Shown piece by piece: positions 1 to 7,076 of a stretch of DNA of 52,758 bases; the stretch's first letter is position 1, and each line of letters starts with the position of its first letter. The translations under genes and the position numbers were made by a program. Below the pieces are notes generated by a model. It saw only the letters and a list, made by a program, of their open reading frames with translations, was not told where the DNA came from and ran no database searches. Source of the DNA: a virus; IMG/VR virus record IMGVR_UViG_3300048918_000309, positions 1 to 52,758 of that record; one strand, 5' to 3'.

Positions 1-127
1 CGACCACACATCGCTGCGCGTCGTGGTTGCGGTCCCTATGGTGCAGCCTAGTCCTGCGACGCGCTGGCTGAAGGTGTTGGTATAGGTGTTGTTCGCGCGC
101 CCACCCGCGGCATCCAGATAGAGATAG
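1..127. repeat. Terminal direct repeat, left copy (circular overlap)
   Basis: These 127 bases are identical to 52632-52758. An exact overlap of 127 is a common k-mer length for short-read assemblers, so this is most simply the overlap of a closed circular contig and not a biological terminal repeat. Removing one copy gives a 52,631-bp circle. An open reading frame continues in phase across the junction, which supports this reading. Confidence 0.95.
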
Positions 128-2070
128 GTGTTGTAGGCAAAGCCGCAGCCATAGATCTGCTCGATATTGCCGATGTGGAACGGTGCATTCGTTGGGTCCG
201 CTCCGGAAGTTCCGCAGAACTGGCCACCTTTGGTATTCCACTGCCCGAACAAGCCGCCACGAACGTCCCAGTTCGTATGGGTGCGCACGACCTGCGAGCC
301 GCCAGCAGTCGTGTTGTTATTGTCGTAGGCCGCGTTAATCCGGCCTGCATTAGCGACCCCGCCTGCGGTCGGATAAATCAGGATGACATTGTTGGTGCCG
401 TAGGCGATGGGCGGGTCGCGGGATATGCCGATCCCGGGCCCAGCGGAATTGCCCGTGATCTCGAACTCGCCGCAGATGTCCGCGAAACCATCGAGTATCG
501 TCTGCCCAGAGGGCGCGTAGAGGTTGATGATGTCGTTCGCGCCACCGACGCCCATGAAGCGATAGAAGGCGAATATAGCGCCATTATAGTCACGGGCGTT
601 CGACGTGCCCTGATTGATCACGACGCCGCGATAGTTGCCGCCTACATCGATATAGCCGTCGATCGCGACACTGCCCCCGATCGGGCAGAGGATCTCCGTC
701 CCATACCGCAGGTCGAACATGATGTTCGCGCTGCCGGTGAACACGATCGATGCGGTAAGGTTGCGGACTTCTCCGCCACGGGTGCGGATGCGCGTATCCG
801 CGATGTCGGTCCATGCCGCCGTGCCGATGCTGTTGATATCGAGAACGGCGCCGTTCTCGAATAGCTGGATGCCGCCCGTCGTAGTGCGGAAGAAATTGGC
901 GCTCGCGCGCTTCACGACGATCTTGCCCGAGAACCGGAGGTATTTACAGTTGGTCGCATAGTTGGCGCTAGGAAGCGTAAGCGTCACCACAGTGGAACCT
1001 AGAGAGGGGTCTGGCGATATGGTCACGAACGCCGTCGCAGCTCCAGCCGTTGTCACTGTGGTGGTGCCCCAGGGGCAGTCGTTCATCTGGTAGATGATCG
1101 CGCCGTCTCTGCCCGACCCGGACTGGAGGACGTTCAGCGCCTTGCCGATGGTCGCGTAGGGCGCGAGTGCGGTCCCCGTCCCCGTCGTATCGTTGCCCAG
1201 CGGGGCACCATACTGGCCTGACGCGGGATCGGCCACATAGACCGCTGTCGCCGAGCTACTCGACTTGGTGAAGATCAGCGGCTGGCACGCACGCGGTCGC
1301 GTCGCATCGAGCGTCGAGCGGATCGACCGGCTATCGCCGCGCGCTGGGTATTCCTCCCAGTCGACCGTGATGGAGCCGTCTGCGAAGGTCGCGATATCCG
1401 GCGTCGCCCAAAACCCGCAAGCCGTGGTCCGCGTAAGGCCACTCGGCAATTCATCTGCCCAGGTCGCTGCTATCCACGCGGACTGCGCGCCCAGGCTGTC
1501 TGTGATCCGGTAGCGGAGAAAAGGCGCTGTACGCGCGCCGCGATAATAGGGGGCAACAGCGAGCCATTCCAGAGGAATGTAGTAGTGCCCACTGCCGTCG
1601 TTGCGGATCGTCTGTCGATCGCAATAGAGGCAGGCCCCCAGAGGCTTTGGCGCGACCCGCGTTGAATTGTTCGTGAAGCCGGTATCCACGTCATAGATCG
1701 GGCGGCTTGCCACGACGCGATTGGTGAACGCTCCAGATGGATAGCTGACCCGTTCGAAGTTGTTGAAGTCGGAAGCATTGCCCTCCTGATACGGAGCCTC
1801 GGGCACTCGGGCCATGAGCGTGAATGGCTCGCTGAACGTCTTGAACGAACCGTCAGTGTCGGCCCCATAGATGTTCGCTGGCACCAGCTCGCGAAGGACT
1901 GGATCGTCTGGAAAATAGCTCGAGGCCGGCGACAAGGGAACGAAAGTGAATCCGTCCGCGCTCGCGGTAGGCGTGGGCGTGGGCGTCGGGGTGCCGCCTC
2001 CCTGCGCCTGACGCGCAAGCCTCAGGGCTGCCGATACGAGAGACACGTTGAGCGGGCTGATCCAGGCCAT
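1..2070 (-). CDS. Beta-helix-like tail fibre/spike, N-terminal 690 residues (gene crosses the circle junction)
   Basis: The frame is open from the ATG at 2070 to base 1 and continues in phase at 52631 to a TGA at 52446, giving a protein of about 751 residues. A GGAG site precedes the ATG, and the stop of the Rz1-like gene abuts it (TAAATG). The N-terminus is short and followed by a Thr-Pro repeat linker (about residues 25-33). A region near residue 285 (APYATIGKAL) resembles the start of pectin-lyase-type right-handed beta-helix proteins, and the rest is rich in Gly, Asn, Thr and small hydrophobics, as in beta-helix spikes. It probably recognises or degrades host surface polysaccharide. It lies after the lysis genes at the end of the late operon, next to another beta-helix gene. 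The fold is inferred; no catalytic residues could be assigned. Confidence 0.8.
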   Translation of the reverse strand, partial: MAWISPLNVSLVSAALRLARQAQGGGTPTPTPTPTASADGFTFVPLSPASSYFPDDPVLRELVPANIYGADTDGSFKTFSEPFTLMARVPEAPYQEGNASDFNNFERVSYPSGAFTNRVVASRPIYDVDTGFTNNSTRVAPKPLGACLYCDRQTIRNDGSGHYYIPLEWLAVAPYYRGARTAPFLRYRITDSLGAQSAWIAATWADELPSGLTRTTACGFWATPDIATFADGSITVDWEEYPARGDSRSIRSTLDATRPRACQPLIFTKSSSSATAVYVADPASGQYGAPLGNDTTGTGTALAPYATIGKALNVLQSGSGRDGAIIYQMNDCPWGTTTVTTAGAATAFVTISPDPSLGSTVVTLTLPSANYATNCKYLRFSGKIVVKRASANFFRTTTGGIQLFENGAVLDINSIGTAAWTDIADTRIRTRGGEVRNLTASIVFTGSANIMFDLRYGTEILCPIGGSVAIDGYIDVGGNYRGVVINQGTSNARDYNGAIFAFYRFMGVGGANDIINLYAPSGQTILDGFADICGEFEITGNSAGPGIGISRDPPIAYGTNNVILIYPTAGGVANAGRINAAYDNNNTTAGGSQVVRTHTNWDVRGGLFGQWNTKGGQFCGTSGADPTNAPFHIGNIEQIYGCGFAYNTYLYLDAAGGRANNTYTNTFSQRVAGLGCTIGTATTTRSDVWS

Positions 2071-2421
2071 TTATCGGGCTCCGGGAAGCTGGGAAAAGAA
2101 GTCGCGCAGCCAGGCGGCGTTGTTCGAGCAGGCGAAAAGCCGGCCCTCGATGCGCAGGATGTAGCCGGTCACGACGCCCTCTCGGGATCGCACCGAGGCG
2201 ACGAACTTCATATGCTCGGCGCGCGCTTGGTCGACGGTCGCAACCTTGCTCCAGTCGATCACATATTCCGCTGGCACGGCCGGACGATCGCCAGCCGCGA
2301 CGCACTGTATGCGCTCAGCCGGCGGCGTTACCGCCTGGGCGATGCGCTCTGTCTTCGTGCAACTAGCGAGCAGCAGGGAAGAGAGCGTCAACGGGAGAAG
2401 CGCCATTCTCGATAGCCGCAT
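2071..2421 (-). CDS. Rz1-like outer-membrane spanin lipoprotein (o-spanin)
   Basis: This 116-residue protein begins with a lipoprotein signal: a basic Met-Arg start, a hydrophobic stretch and the lipobox LLASC with Cys at residue 21. AAGGA lies 8 bases before the chosen ATG. The gene starts inside the preceding Rz-like gene in a different frame, overlapping it by 59 bases, the arrangement typical of Rz/Rz1 pairs. It should sit on the inner face of the outer membrane, bind the inner-membrane spanin and fuse the envelope membranes at the last step of lysis. It is longer than classical Rz1 and not notably Pro-rich, so the assignment leans on the lipobox and the gene nesting. Confidence 0.75.
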   Translation of the reverse strand: MRLSRMALLPLTLSSLLLASCTKTERIAQAVTPPAERIQCVAAGDRPAVPAEYVIDWSKVATVDQARAEHMKFVASVRSREGVVTGYILRIEGRLFACSNNAAWLRDFFSQLPGAR

Positions 2422-2704
2422 CGATCCGATCCTTTTCGAGTTGCTGTTGGGCGGCGAAGGTGACGACCGCCGCCGACGCCTTGCGGTCGGCCGCCGCTGC
2501 CGAGGTCGCCTTTTTCTGAATGAGGGCATCGCTCGCGGCCTGCCACGCGGCCAGCTCGTCGGCGCGGCCGGCGCGATAGCGGCTGTCTCCCCAGGCATCG
2601 AGCGCGAGCCCGGCGCCGACGAGCAGCAGCACGGGCAGGCCGACATAGGCTATGAGCTGGGCGGTGCGCTTGCCGAGTCCCCAGCCGATGAGAAGGGCGA
2701 TCAT
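2363..2704 (-). CDS. Rz-like inner-membrane spanin (i-spanin)
   Basis: The product is 113 residues. One membrane segment (about residues 15-36) is followed by an Ala/Lys/Gln-rich helical region suited to a periplasmic coiled coil. That is the i-spanin layout: N-terminus in the cytoplasm, helix spanning the periplasm. The start is the ATG at 2704, which overlaps the stop of the upstream gene (ATGA). The Rz1-like lipoprotein gene begins within its last third in another frame. Together the pair would complete host lysis after endolysin has cut the peptidoglycan. Sequence alone supports the topology; the function is inferred from topology plus context. Confidence 0.75.
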   Translation of the reverse strand: MIALLIGWGLGKRTAQLIAYVGLPVLLLVGAGLALDAWGDSRYRAGRADELAAWQAASDALIQKKATSAAAADRKASAAVVTFAAQQQLEKDRIDAAIENGASPVDALFPAAR

Positions 2705-2907
2705 TTCGATCTGCCCACTGCAGCGACGGCGGCGCACGCGTCGACGTAGTCGGCTACCTTACTTTGCGCTTTGCCGAGCAGAACCACCGCATCGGTGAGC
2801 CAAGGGTCGCATCCGGCCTTTTCAACTTCCGCCACCGCGTTGCGAATCGCGAGCTCGGCAGGCGTCATCAGATCCACACGAATGCGGCGAGGTATGTCGG
2901 TGTTCAT
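2701..2907 (-). CDS. Small conserved protein of the lysis cassette, unknown function
   Basis: This 68-residue soluble protein contains an Ala/Glu-rich helical stretch and a Gly-Cys-Asp-Pro turn (AGCDPWLTDAVVLL). It has no signal or membrane segment. It overlaps its neighbours by four bases on both sides (ATGA junctions), so it is translated with the holin-like and Rz-like genes. Similar small proteins occur in lysis regions of alphaproteobacterial phages, but I know of no function. Confidence 0.65.
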   Translation of the reverse strand: MNTDIPRRIRVDLMTPAELAIRNAVAEVEKAGCDPWLTDAVVLLGKAQSKVADYVDACAAVAAVGRSK

Positions 2908-3245
2908 CTTGCTTCCTCGGTCTGGACAGGGTTCTCGGGGGTGTTGACGATCGTCGCCGCGAGCGGTGCGCCGTCCGCCGGCATGGCGTTGCCCAGTTGC
3001 TGCCCGAGGCGCTCCACCGACTTGCCGCTCGACAGCGCCACCAGCGTTGCCAGGCAGTCACCGAGCTTGAGCGCCGCGGCGGTGCCGATCGAGATCAACA
3101 CGTTCTCCGCCCAGTTCGGCAGTGCGCGCTTGGACAGGAAAATGCCGGCGACGATGGCGAGGATGATCACGATCAGGCCGATGGAGATTGCCAGCAGCAC
3201 CATCCGATCGGTGATGCGCTCGACGGGGGCGTGATGGCTGGTCAT
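2904..3245 (-). CDS. Holin-like membrane protein with two membrane segments
   Basis: The 113-residue product has a hydrophilic N-terminus, a strong membrane segment at about residues 15-37, a basic turn (SKRALP), a second, weaker hydrophobic segment at about 47-70 and a polar tail. This hairpin topology fits class II holins or accessory holins, which form inner-membrane holes that release or activate the endolysin. It overlaps the endolysin gene by four bases. A second holin candidate lies on the other side of the endolysin (3964-4422), so which is the true holin and which an antiholin or accessory protein cannot be decided from sequence. Confidence 0.65.
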   Translation of the reverse strand: MTSHHAPVERITDRMVLLAISIGLIVIILAIVAGIFLSKRALPNWAENVLISIGTAAALKLGDCLATLVALSSGKSVERLGQQLGNAMPADGAPLAATIVNTPENPVQTEEAR

Positions 3246-3940
3246 GCGCTGGTCGCCAGCACAGCCGCCACGTCAGCGGAGATGTCGACGCGCCGTGCGC
3301 TACTCCACTTCGGGGAGTAGGACGGCTTCACGACGTCATAGATCGTCGTCTTTCCGTCGTTCGACCATTCGCCGTCGAAGAACAGATCGCGCTCTTTCTC
3401 GCGCCGCGGGATGATGCTCGCCGGCGAACGCCAGTTCATGATTGCCGAGCGCGCCGTCTCGATCGATCCAAGCTTCCACGCCTTCACCCAATCCGCCGAG
3501 CGGATCGCCTCAGTGTTCCAGTTGAACGACAGCGCCGCGGCGAGCTGCGCCTCGGTCAACGGGTGCCCCGCGAACGCCTCCAGGACCTGTGGCAGATACT
3601 TGGTCCGCATCAGCCACACCGAGACCTCGATGCACTTGCGCAGCGGCTGCGGGTTGTCCTTGTACCGATCGACGTTGTGGCCGCTGGCGTTCGTCACGCC
3701 CATCGCCCAGGTCCCGACCTTCTCGCTGTCGAGATACCACTCGGGCACGATTGCCTCGTGCGAGGCCACCTCGAGCACGATCGGCACAGTCAGGTCAGTT
3801 GCAAACTGATTACTGACCTTGGCGGCGCGCGACAGGCCGAGGTCGTCGGCGATCGCATCTATCAGCCCGACGTCGGCGGCCGAGAAGCTCTGGTCCGCCT
3901 TCAACGGGCGCAACCGGTCGAACAGCTCTGAGCGCTGCAT
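3242..3940 (-). CDS. Endolysin, GH24 (T4-type) lysozyme family
   Basis: The 232-residue protein contains the spacing of the T4 lysozyme triad: Glu62, Asp71 (nine residues on) and Thr77 (six further), in the contexts SHEAIV, YLDSEK and GTWAMGVT. These correspond to T4 residues Glu11, Asp20 and Thr26. It should hydrolyse the MurNAc-GlcNAc bond of peptidoglycan. There is no signal peptide or signal-anchor, so release should depend on a holin. It is longer than T4 lysozyme, with about 50 extra residues before the catalytic Glu. Holin-like genes flank it on both sides and spanin genes follow, making a complete lysis cassette. Confidence 0.88.
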   Translation of the reverse strand: MQRSELFDRLRPLKADQSFSAADVGLIDAIADDLGLSRAAKVSNQFATDLTVPIVLEVASHEAIVPEWYLDSEKVGTWAMGVTNASGHNVDRYKDNPQPLRKCIEVSVWLMRTKYLPQVLEAFAGHPLTEAQLAAALSFNWNTEAIRSADWVKAWKLGSIETARSAIMNWRSPASIIPRREKERDLFFDGEWSNDGKTTIYDVVKPSYSPKWSSARRVDISADVAAVLATSA

Positions 3941-3963
3941 GGGAACCTCCGATGACGAAAGGA

Positions 3964-4422
3964 TTATTCGGGCTTGGTTGCCCGCGGGTGCGGTTTCAGG
4001 GCCTCATATTGGACAGGTGCGCGGCCCTCGATCGTGTCCTCGATGATGCGGTCGCCGGAGAGCTCGGTCTGGACGACTTGCCGAACGCGACCGATCTGCT
4101 CGCCCGCCAGCATCCGAGCTTCGCTGTCCACGCGCTGCAGGAACCTGTCCGTCAGCAGCTTGATCAGCCGGTCTGCACCGACGGTGCAGAACGCGGCGGC
4201 AAGCGCGGCGGCATCGCCCTCGAACCCGGCGCGCGACGCGATCCAGTAGGCGAGAAGGGCGACCATCGGCAGCAACAACAGGTCTGCGAACACCAAGCGG
4301 GCCTGCACCTTGACCCCACGCTTAATCAGCAGCGCGTATTTCGCCGCAAAGCCGAAGGTGATGCCGATCAGGATCCAGCCATACTTCGCCAGCACGGCCT
4401 CGAATACCGGCGACATCTGCAT
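3964..4422 (-). CDS. Membrane protein, second holin candidate
   Basis: About 152 residues. Two clear hydrophobic segments near the N-terminus (about residues 12-30 and 43-65) are followed by a weaker one and a charged C-terminal half. This resembles holins of the superfamily III / LydA type, with which it shares position next to the endolysin. The start is uncertain: ATGs at 4446, 4422 and 4416 are possible. I chose 4422 because GAGG lies five bases upstream; 4416 also has a good GGGGG spacing. The gene follows the SGNH tailspike gene and opens the lysis cassette. Confidence 0.6.
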   Translation of the reverse strand: MQMSPVFEAVLAKYGWILIGITFGFAAKYALLIKRGVKVQARLVFADLLLLPMVALLAYWIASRAGFEGDAAALAAAFCTVGADRLIKLLTDRFLQRVDSEARMLAGEQIGRVRQVVQTELSGDRIIEDTIEGRAPVQYEALKPHPRATKPE

Positions 4423-4474
4423 TTCCCCCTCGTTGGCGATGATCATGGGACGGACTCTCCCAGATATCCCGCGG

Positions 4475-6598
4475 TCAAATCTTCCAACTCGCGGAGATGC
4501 CCATGAAGGTCGGGCTCCCGGCCACGCCGTAGACGCGGATCTTCCCATCGGCGGAAATCTTCCAGAATCCGGCCGGGGTGGCGGCGATCGGCGTAAGGGT
4601 GGGCGCGGCGCCGACATTCACCAGCGGCGCGAAGACATCGACCGGGGGTCGCAGCCGCTTGGGCAGCGTGCCGACCACCGTGTCATCGGCAAGGCTCACC
4701 CCATCACGGGAGAGGTACCACGACAGATGGAACGTCCTGCCCGCTACCGAATATTGCGGCGTGGAAGTAACGCCGACGCCGCCCGTGAAATAGGGCACGC
4801 CCAGCGGGATGGCGGCAACCGAACCGCTCGCCAAGTCCTGCTCCTGCGCCTGGGTCAGGTGCGCTGCGATGCCCTTCGCCCAGCCATAGCCCAGCAGCAT
4901 CGAGCCCCAGGCAGTGGGATGGATATTGTCGGCAACGACCTGATCGCCCCAAGGCGACGTCTTCATGGTCAGCAGTGACGCGACCACAGCGCCCATGTCC
5001 TCGAACGAGGCGAGGTTGCAGTAGACGCGCGCATCGGCGAGCGCTTCCATCAGGGCGAGGCGATACCCGGCACCGGCTGCGCTATTGGAGTTCGGGCCAC
5101 CATCCTGACCATAGGCCTGCGCGTCGGTCTGCGAATAGAACATCGCTGGAATGCCGACGATCGGCTCGACACCATCTGCGCGGCAATAATCGACCATGTC
5201 CATGACGTTGTCGACGAAGGTCGCGACCGCGACGCCGGTCTGGACATCGTTGATGCCGATTTGGATCAGGCAATAGTCATAGCCGGCGCCTGTAAGCGTG
5301 ACAGCCTGCAACGCAGTAAGCTGCGCCGCGGACGTGTCGCCGGAATGAGCGAGGTTGGTCAGCGTCTCGATCTGGCACCCGCCGACGCCACCAATGAACT
5401 GGCGCGCGAAGTCGAACTGGCTTTGCCCGGTGACATTCTCGTCGCCTGTGCTGTCGCCCAGCGACAGAACCTTGAGCGGCTTGATGCCGAAGGTGCGCTT
5501 GCCCTTGTAGAGGAGCGGATTGCCGACATAGAAATTGCCCGCCGTGCCGAACCCTCCCGCCCAGCCCGCGCGCTGGATGTTGCCCGTGGTGCGATAGCGC
5601 CGGATCACGATGCCATTGAGCACGAGCCCGAAGCTCCGCTGGTCGTAGATGACGATCCCGACCGAGGATTTGGCCATGCGATAGGTCGTCTGCGCCACAA
5701 CGGGGTTAACCGTGCTGGTCTCGACGCTGGGTGAGGCGTCGACCTTTTCGGTGATGACGAGCGTATCGATGCCCGAGGTCTGGCTCTGGCGCACCAGCAC
5801 CCAGCCGGAATCGGTGAAGATCGCGATGGCGGGCAGGCACGTCGTGATGTTCGAAAGGCCTGCCTGGATATAATCGCCGGGCACGACATGGAACATCGAC
5901 GCCACGAAGGACGAGGCGGGCGGCGTTCCCCATTGCACGAGGTCCGCGGCAACCGAGGTCGGCGTTGCGGTCGCGAAAGTGCCGCTCGGCCAGCTTCCGA
6001 GCTGCCAGTGTGTCGCATCGGCGAAGTCCAGGCGGATCGGCACCTGCAACTGCCCATCGAGCGCCGAGGCCGGGCGACCAAGCTCCGTGATCCGTTTGCG
6101 CATCGTTGGGCTGAGCGCCCGCTGATAGCGCAGGTCGGTATAGTCGGTACGCAGGTCTCGCGTCACCGCCAGGCCGGGAAGAGCGGTCTGGGGGGCGCCC
6201 GTGCCGACGACATGGATCGACACGCCCGGGTCGAGGTCGAGCACGACGCCTTCGGCATCGAGTAACGCCGTGTCGCCGTTGACCATGTAGACGCCGGTGC
6301 CGGCTTCGCTCTTAGGCAGGCGGATGGTGATCGGCGCCCGATCGCATAGGGTCTCGAGTGCGGTGAAGTTGTTGGTTCCGGTGGTGCCGTTCCAATCGTC
6401 GGCACCGCCTTCGTCGGTGATCGAGACAATCTCGCCGAGCTTCGACGCTACCGTGCCGTCGCCGTAGCCGATTTCCTGGGCGCCGTCGGGCGCCGCCAGC
6501 TCGGTGAGGTCGGGGCCGTTGAAGCCGCGCGGACCTTGACCTCCGCGAAGCCCGACCGAGATACTCTCGCCACCAACTCGTATCACTGCATCGGCCAT
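4475..6598 (-). CDS. Tailspike with C-terminal-half SGNH/GDSL hydrolase domain
   Basis: This 707-residue protein starts at an ATG overlapping the stop of the preceding gene (TAATG). The N-terminal part has a short Gly-Pro-rich element (GGQGPRGFNGPD) and a beta-rich region. An SGNH hydrolase domain follows, with Ser383 in LGDSTGD (block I), Asn450 in QIGINDV (block III) and Asp557/His560 in DNIHPTAWG (block V). The last 100 residues look like a beta-sandwich tip. SGNH domains in tail proteins remove acetyl or other ester groups from host capsular or exopolysaccharide, so this is a likely receptor-modifying spike, plausible for hosts that make acetylated sphingan-type polymers. The catalytic set is visible; the substrate is inferred. 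Confidence 0.85.
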   Translation of the reverse strand: MADAVIRVGGESISVGLRGGQGPRGFNGPDLTELAAPDGAQEIGYGDGTVASKLGEIVSITDEGGADDWNGTTGTNNFTALETLCDRAPITIRLPKSEAGTGVYMVNGDTALLDAEGVVLDLDPGVSIHVVGTGAPQTALPGLAVTRDLRTDYTDLRYQRALSPTMRKRITELGRPASALDGQLQVPIRLDFADATHWQLGSWPSGTFATATPTSVAADLVQWGTPPASSFVASMFHVVPGDYIQAGLSNITTCLPAIAIFTDSGWVLVRQSQTSGIDTLVITEKVDASPSVETSTVNPVVAQTTYRMAKSSVGIVIYDQRSFGLVLNGIVIRRYRTTGNIQRAGWAGGFGTAGNFYVGNPLLYKGKRTFGIKPLKVLSLGDSTGDENVTGQSQFDFARQFIGGVGGCQIETLTNLAHSGDTSAAQLTALQAVTLTGAGYDYCLIQIGINDVQTGVAVATFVDNVMDMVDYCRADGVEPIVGIPAMFYSQTDAQAYGQDGGPNSNSAAGAGYRLALMEALADARVYCNLASFEDMGAVVASLLTMKTSPWGDQVVADNIHPTAWGSMLLGYGWAKGIAAHLTQAQEQDLASGSVAAIPLGVPYFTGGVGVTSTPQYSVAGRTFHLSWYLSRDGVSLADDTVVGTLPKRLRPPVDVFAPLVNVGAAPTLTPIAATPAGFWKISADGKIRVYGVAGSPTFMGISASWKI

Positions 6599-7053
6599 TA
6601 TTCAGTTACTCCCGCGCGAATGGTGAATGGCCCGAACAGGTAGAGCTCCTTGAGCGCGCCGGAAGGAGTCACATGCAAGTCCCACCATGCCTGCGCATCG
6701 CCCCCGATTTCCTGAGCTGGCGTCATCCCCTCCATCGTGCTCTCGTTTATGCGAATGCCGACCAAGCTGAGGGGAAGGGTGGTGCTCGTCGTCATGCCAT
6801 CCGGGACCTCGTCGATCCTGCCAGCCGAGATATGGTTGGCGACCGTATCGGTGCCGCCGTAGATCAGGCGCACCCCCTCCGCCGCACCGGTCGCCACGGT
6901 CGCCAGGTCAGCCCGTATGGCGCCGCCATCCTTGCGGTCGCGCACCTGGAGCTTGAAGACGGCGTCGGTGAAGTCGACGCCTTCGAACTGCAGCGTGCGG
7001 ACGAAAGGCGTCCACCGGTCGCCGTTCAGCGACAGCTTGCCGGGTGATTGCAT
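6598..7053 (-). CDS. Tail protein between tail tip and tailspike, unknown function
   Basis: The start is the ATG at 7053, with GGAG six bases upstream; longer upstream extensions of this frame overlap the tail-tip gene and are not credible. The 151-residue product is acidic and beta-rich, begins with a likely strand-rich domain (LSLNGDRWTPFVRTLQFEG) and has no signal sequence. Its place between the tail-tip protein and the SGNH spike suggests an adaptor joining the spike to the tail tip. I do not recognise the family with confidence. Confidence 0.7.
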   Translation of the reverse strand: MQSPGKLSLNGDRWTPFVRTLQFEGVDFTDAVFKLQVRDRKDGGAIRADLATVATGAAEGVRLIYGGTDTVANHISAGRIDEVPDGMTTSTTLPLSLVGIRINESTMEGMTPAQEIGGDAQAWWDLHVTPSGALKELYLFGPFTIRAGVTE

Positions 7054-7076
7054 GTCTGTCTCCAGAGTTGATTGCC

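Noticed and set aside
719-961. Plus-strand frames over 1-30000, many of 70-400 codons
   Set aside because: They are antisense shadows of GC-rich minus-strand genes: no ribosome sites, no family features, Arg/Ala/His-biased composition.
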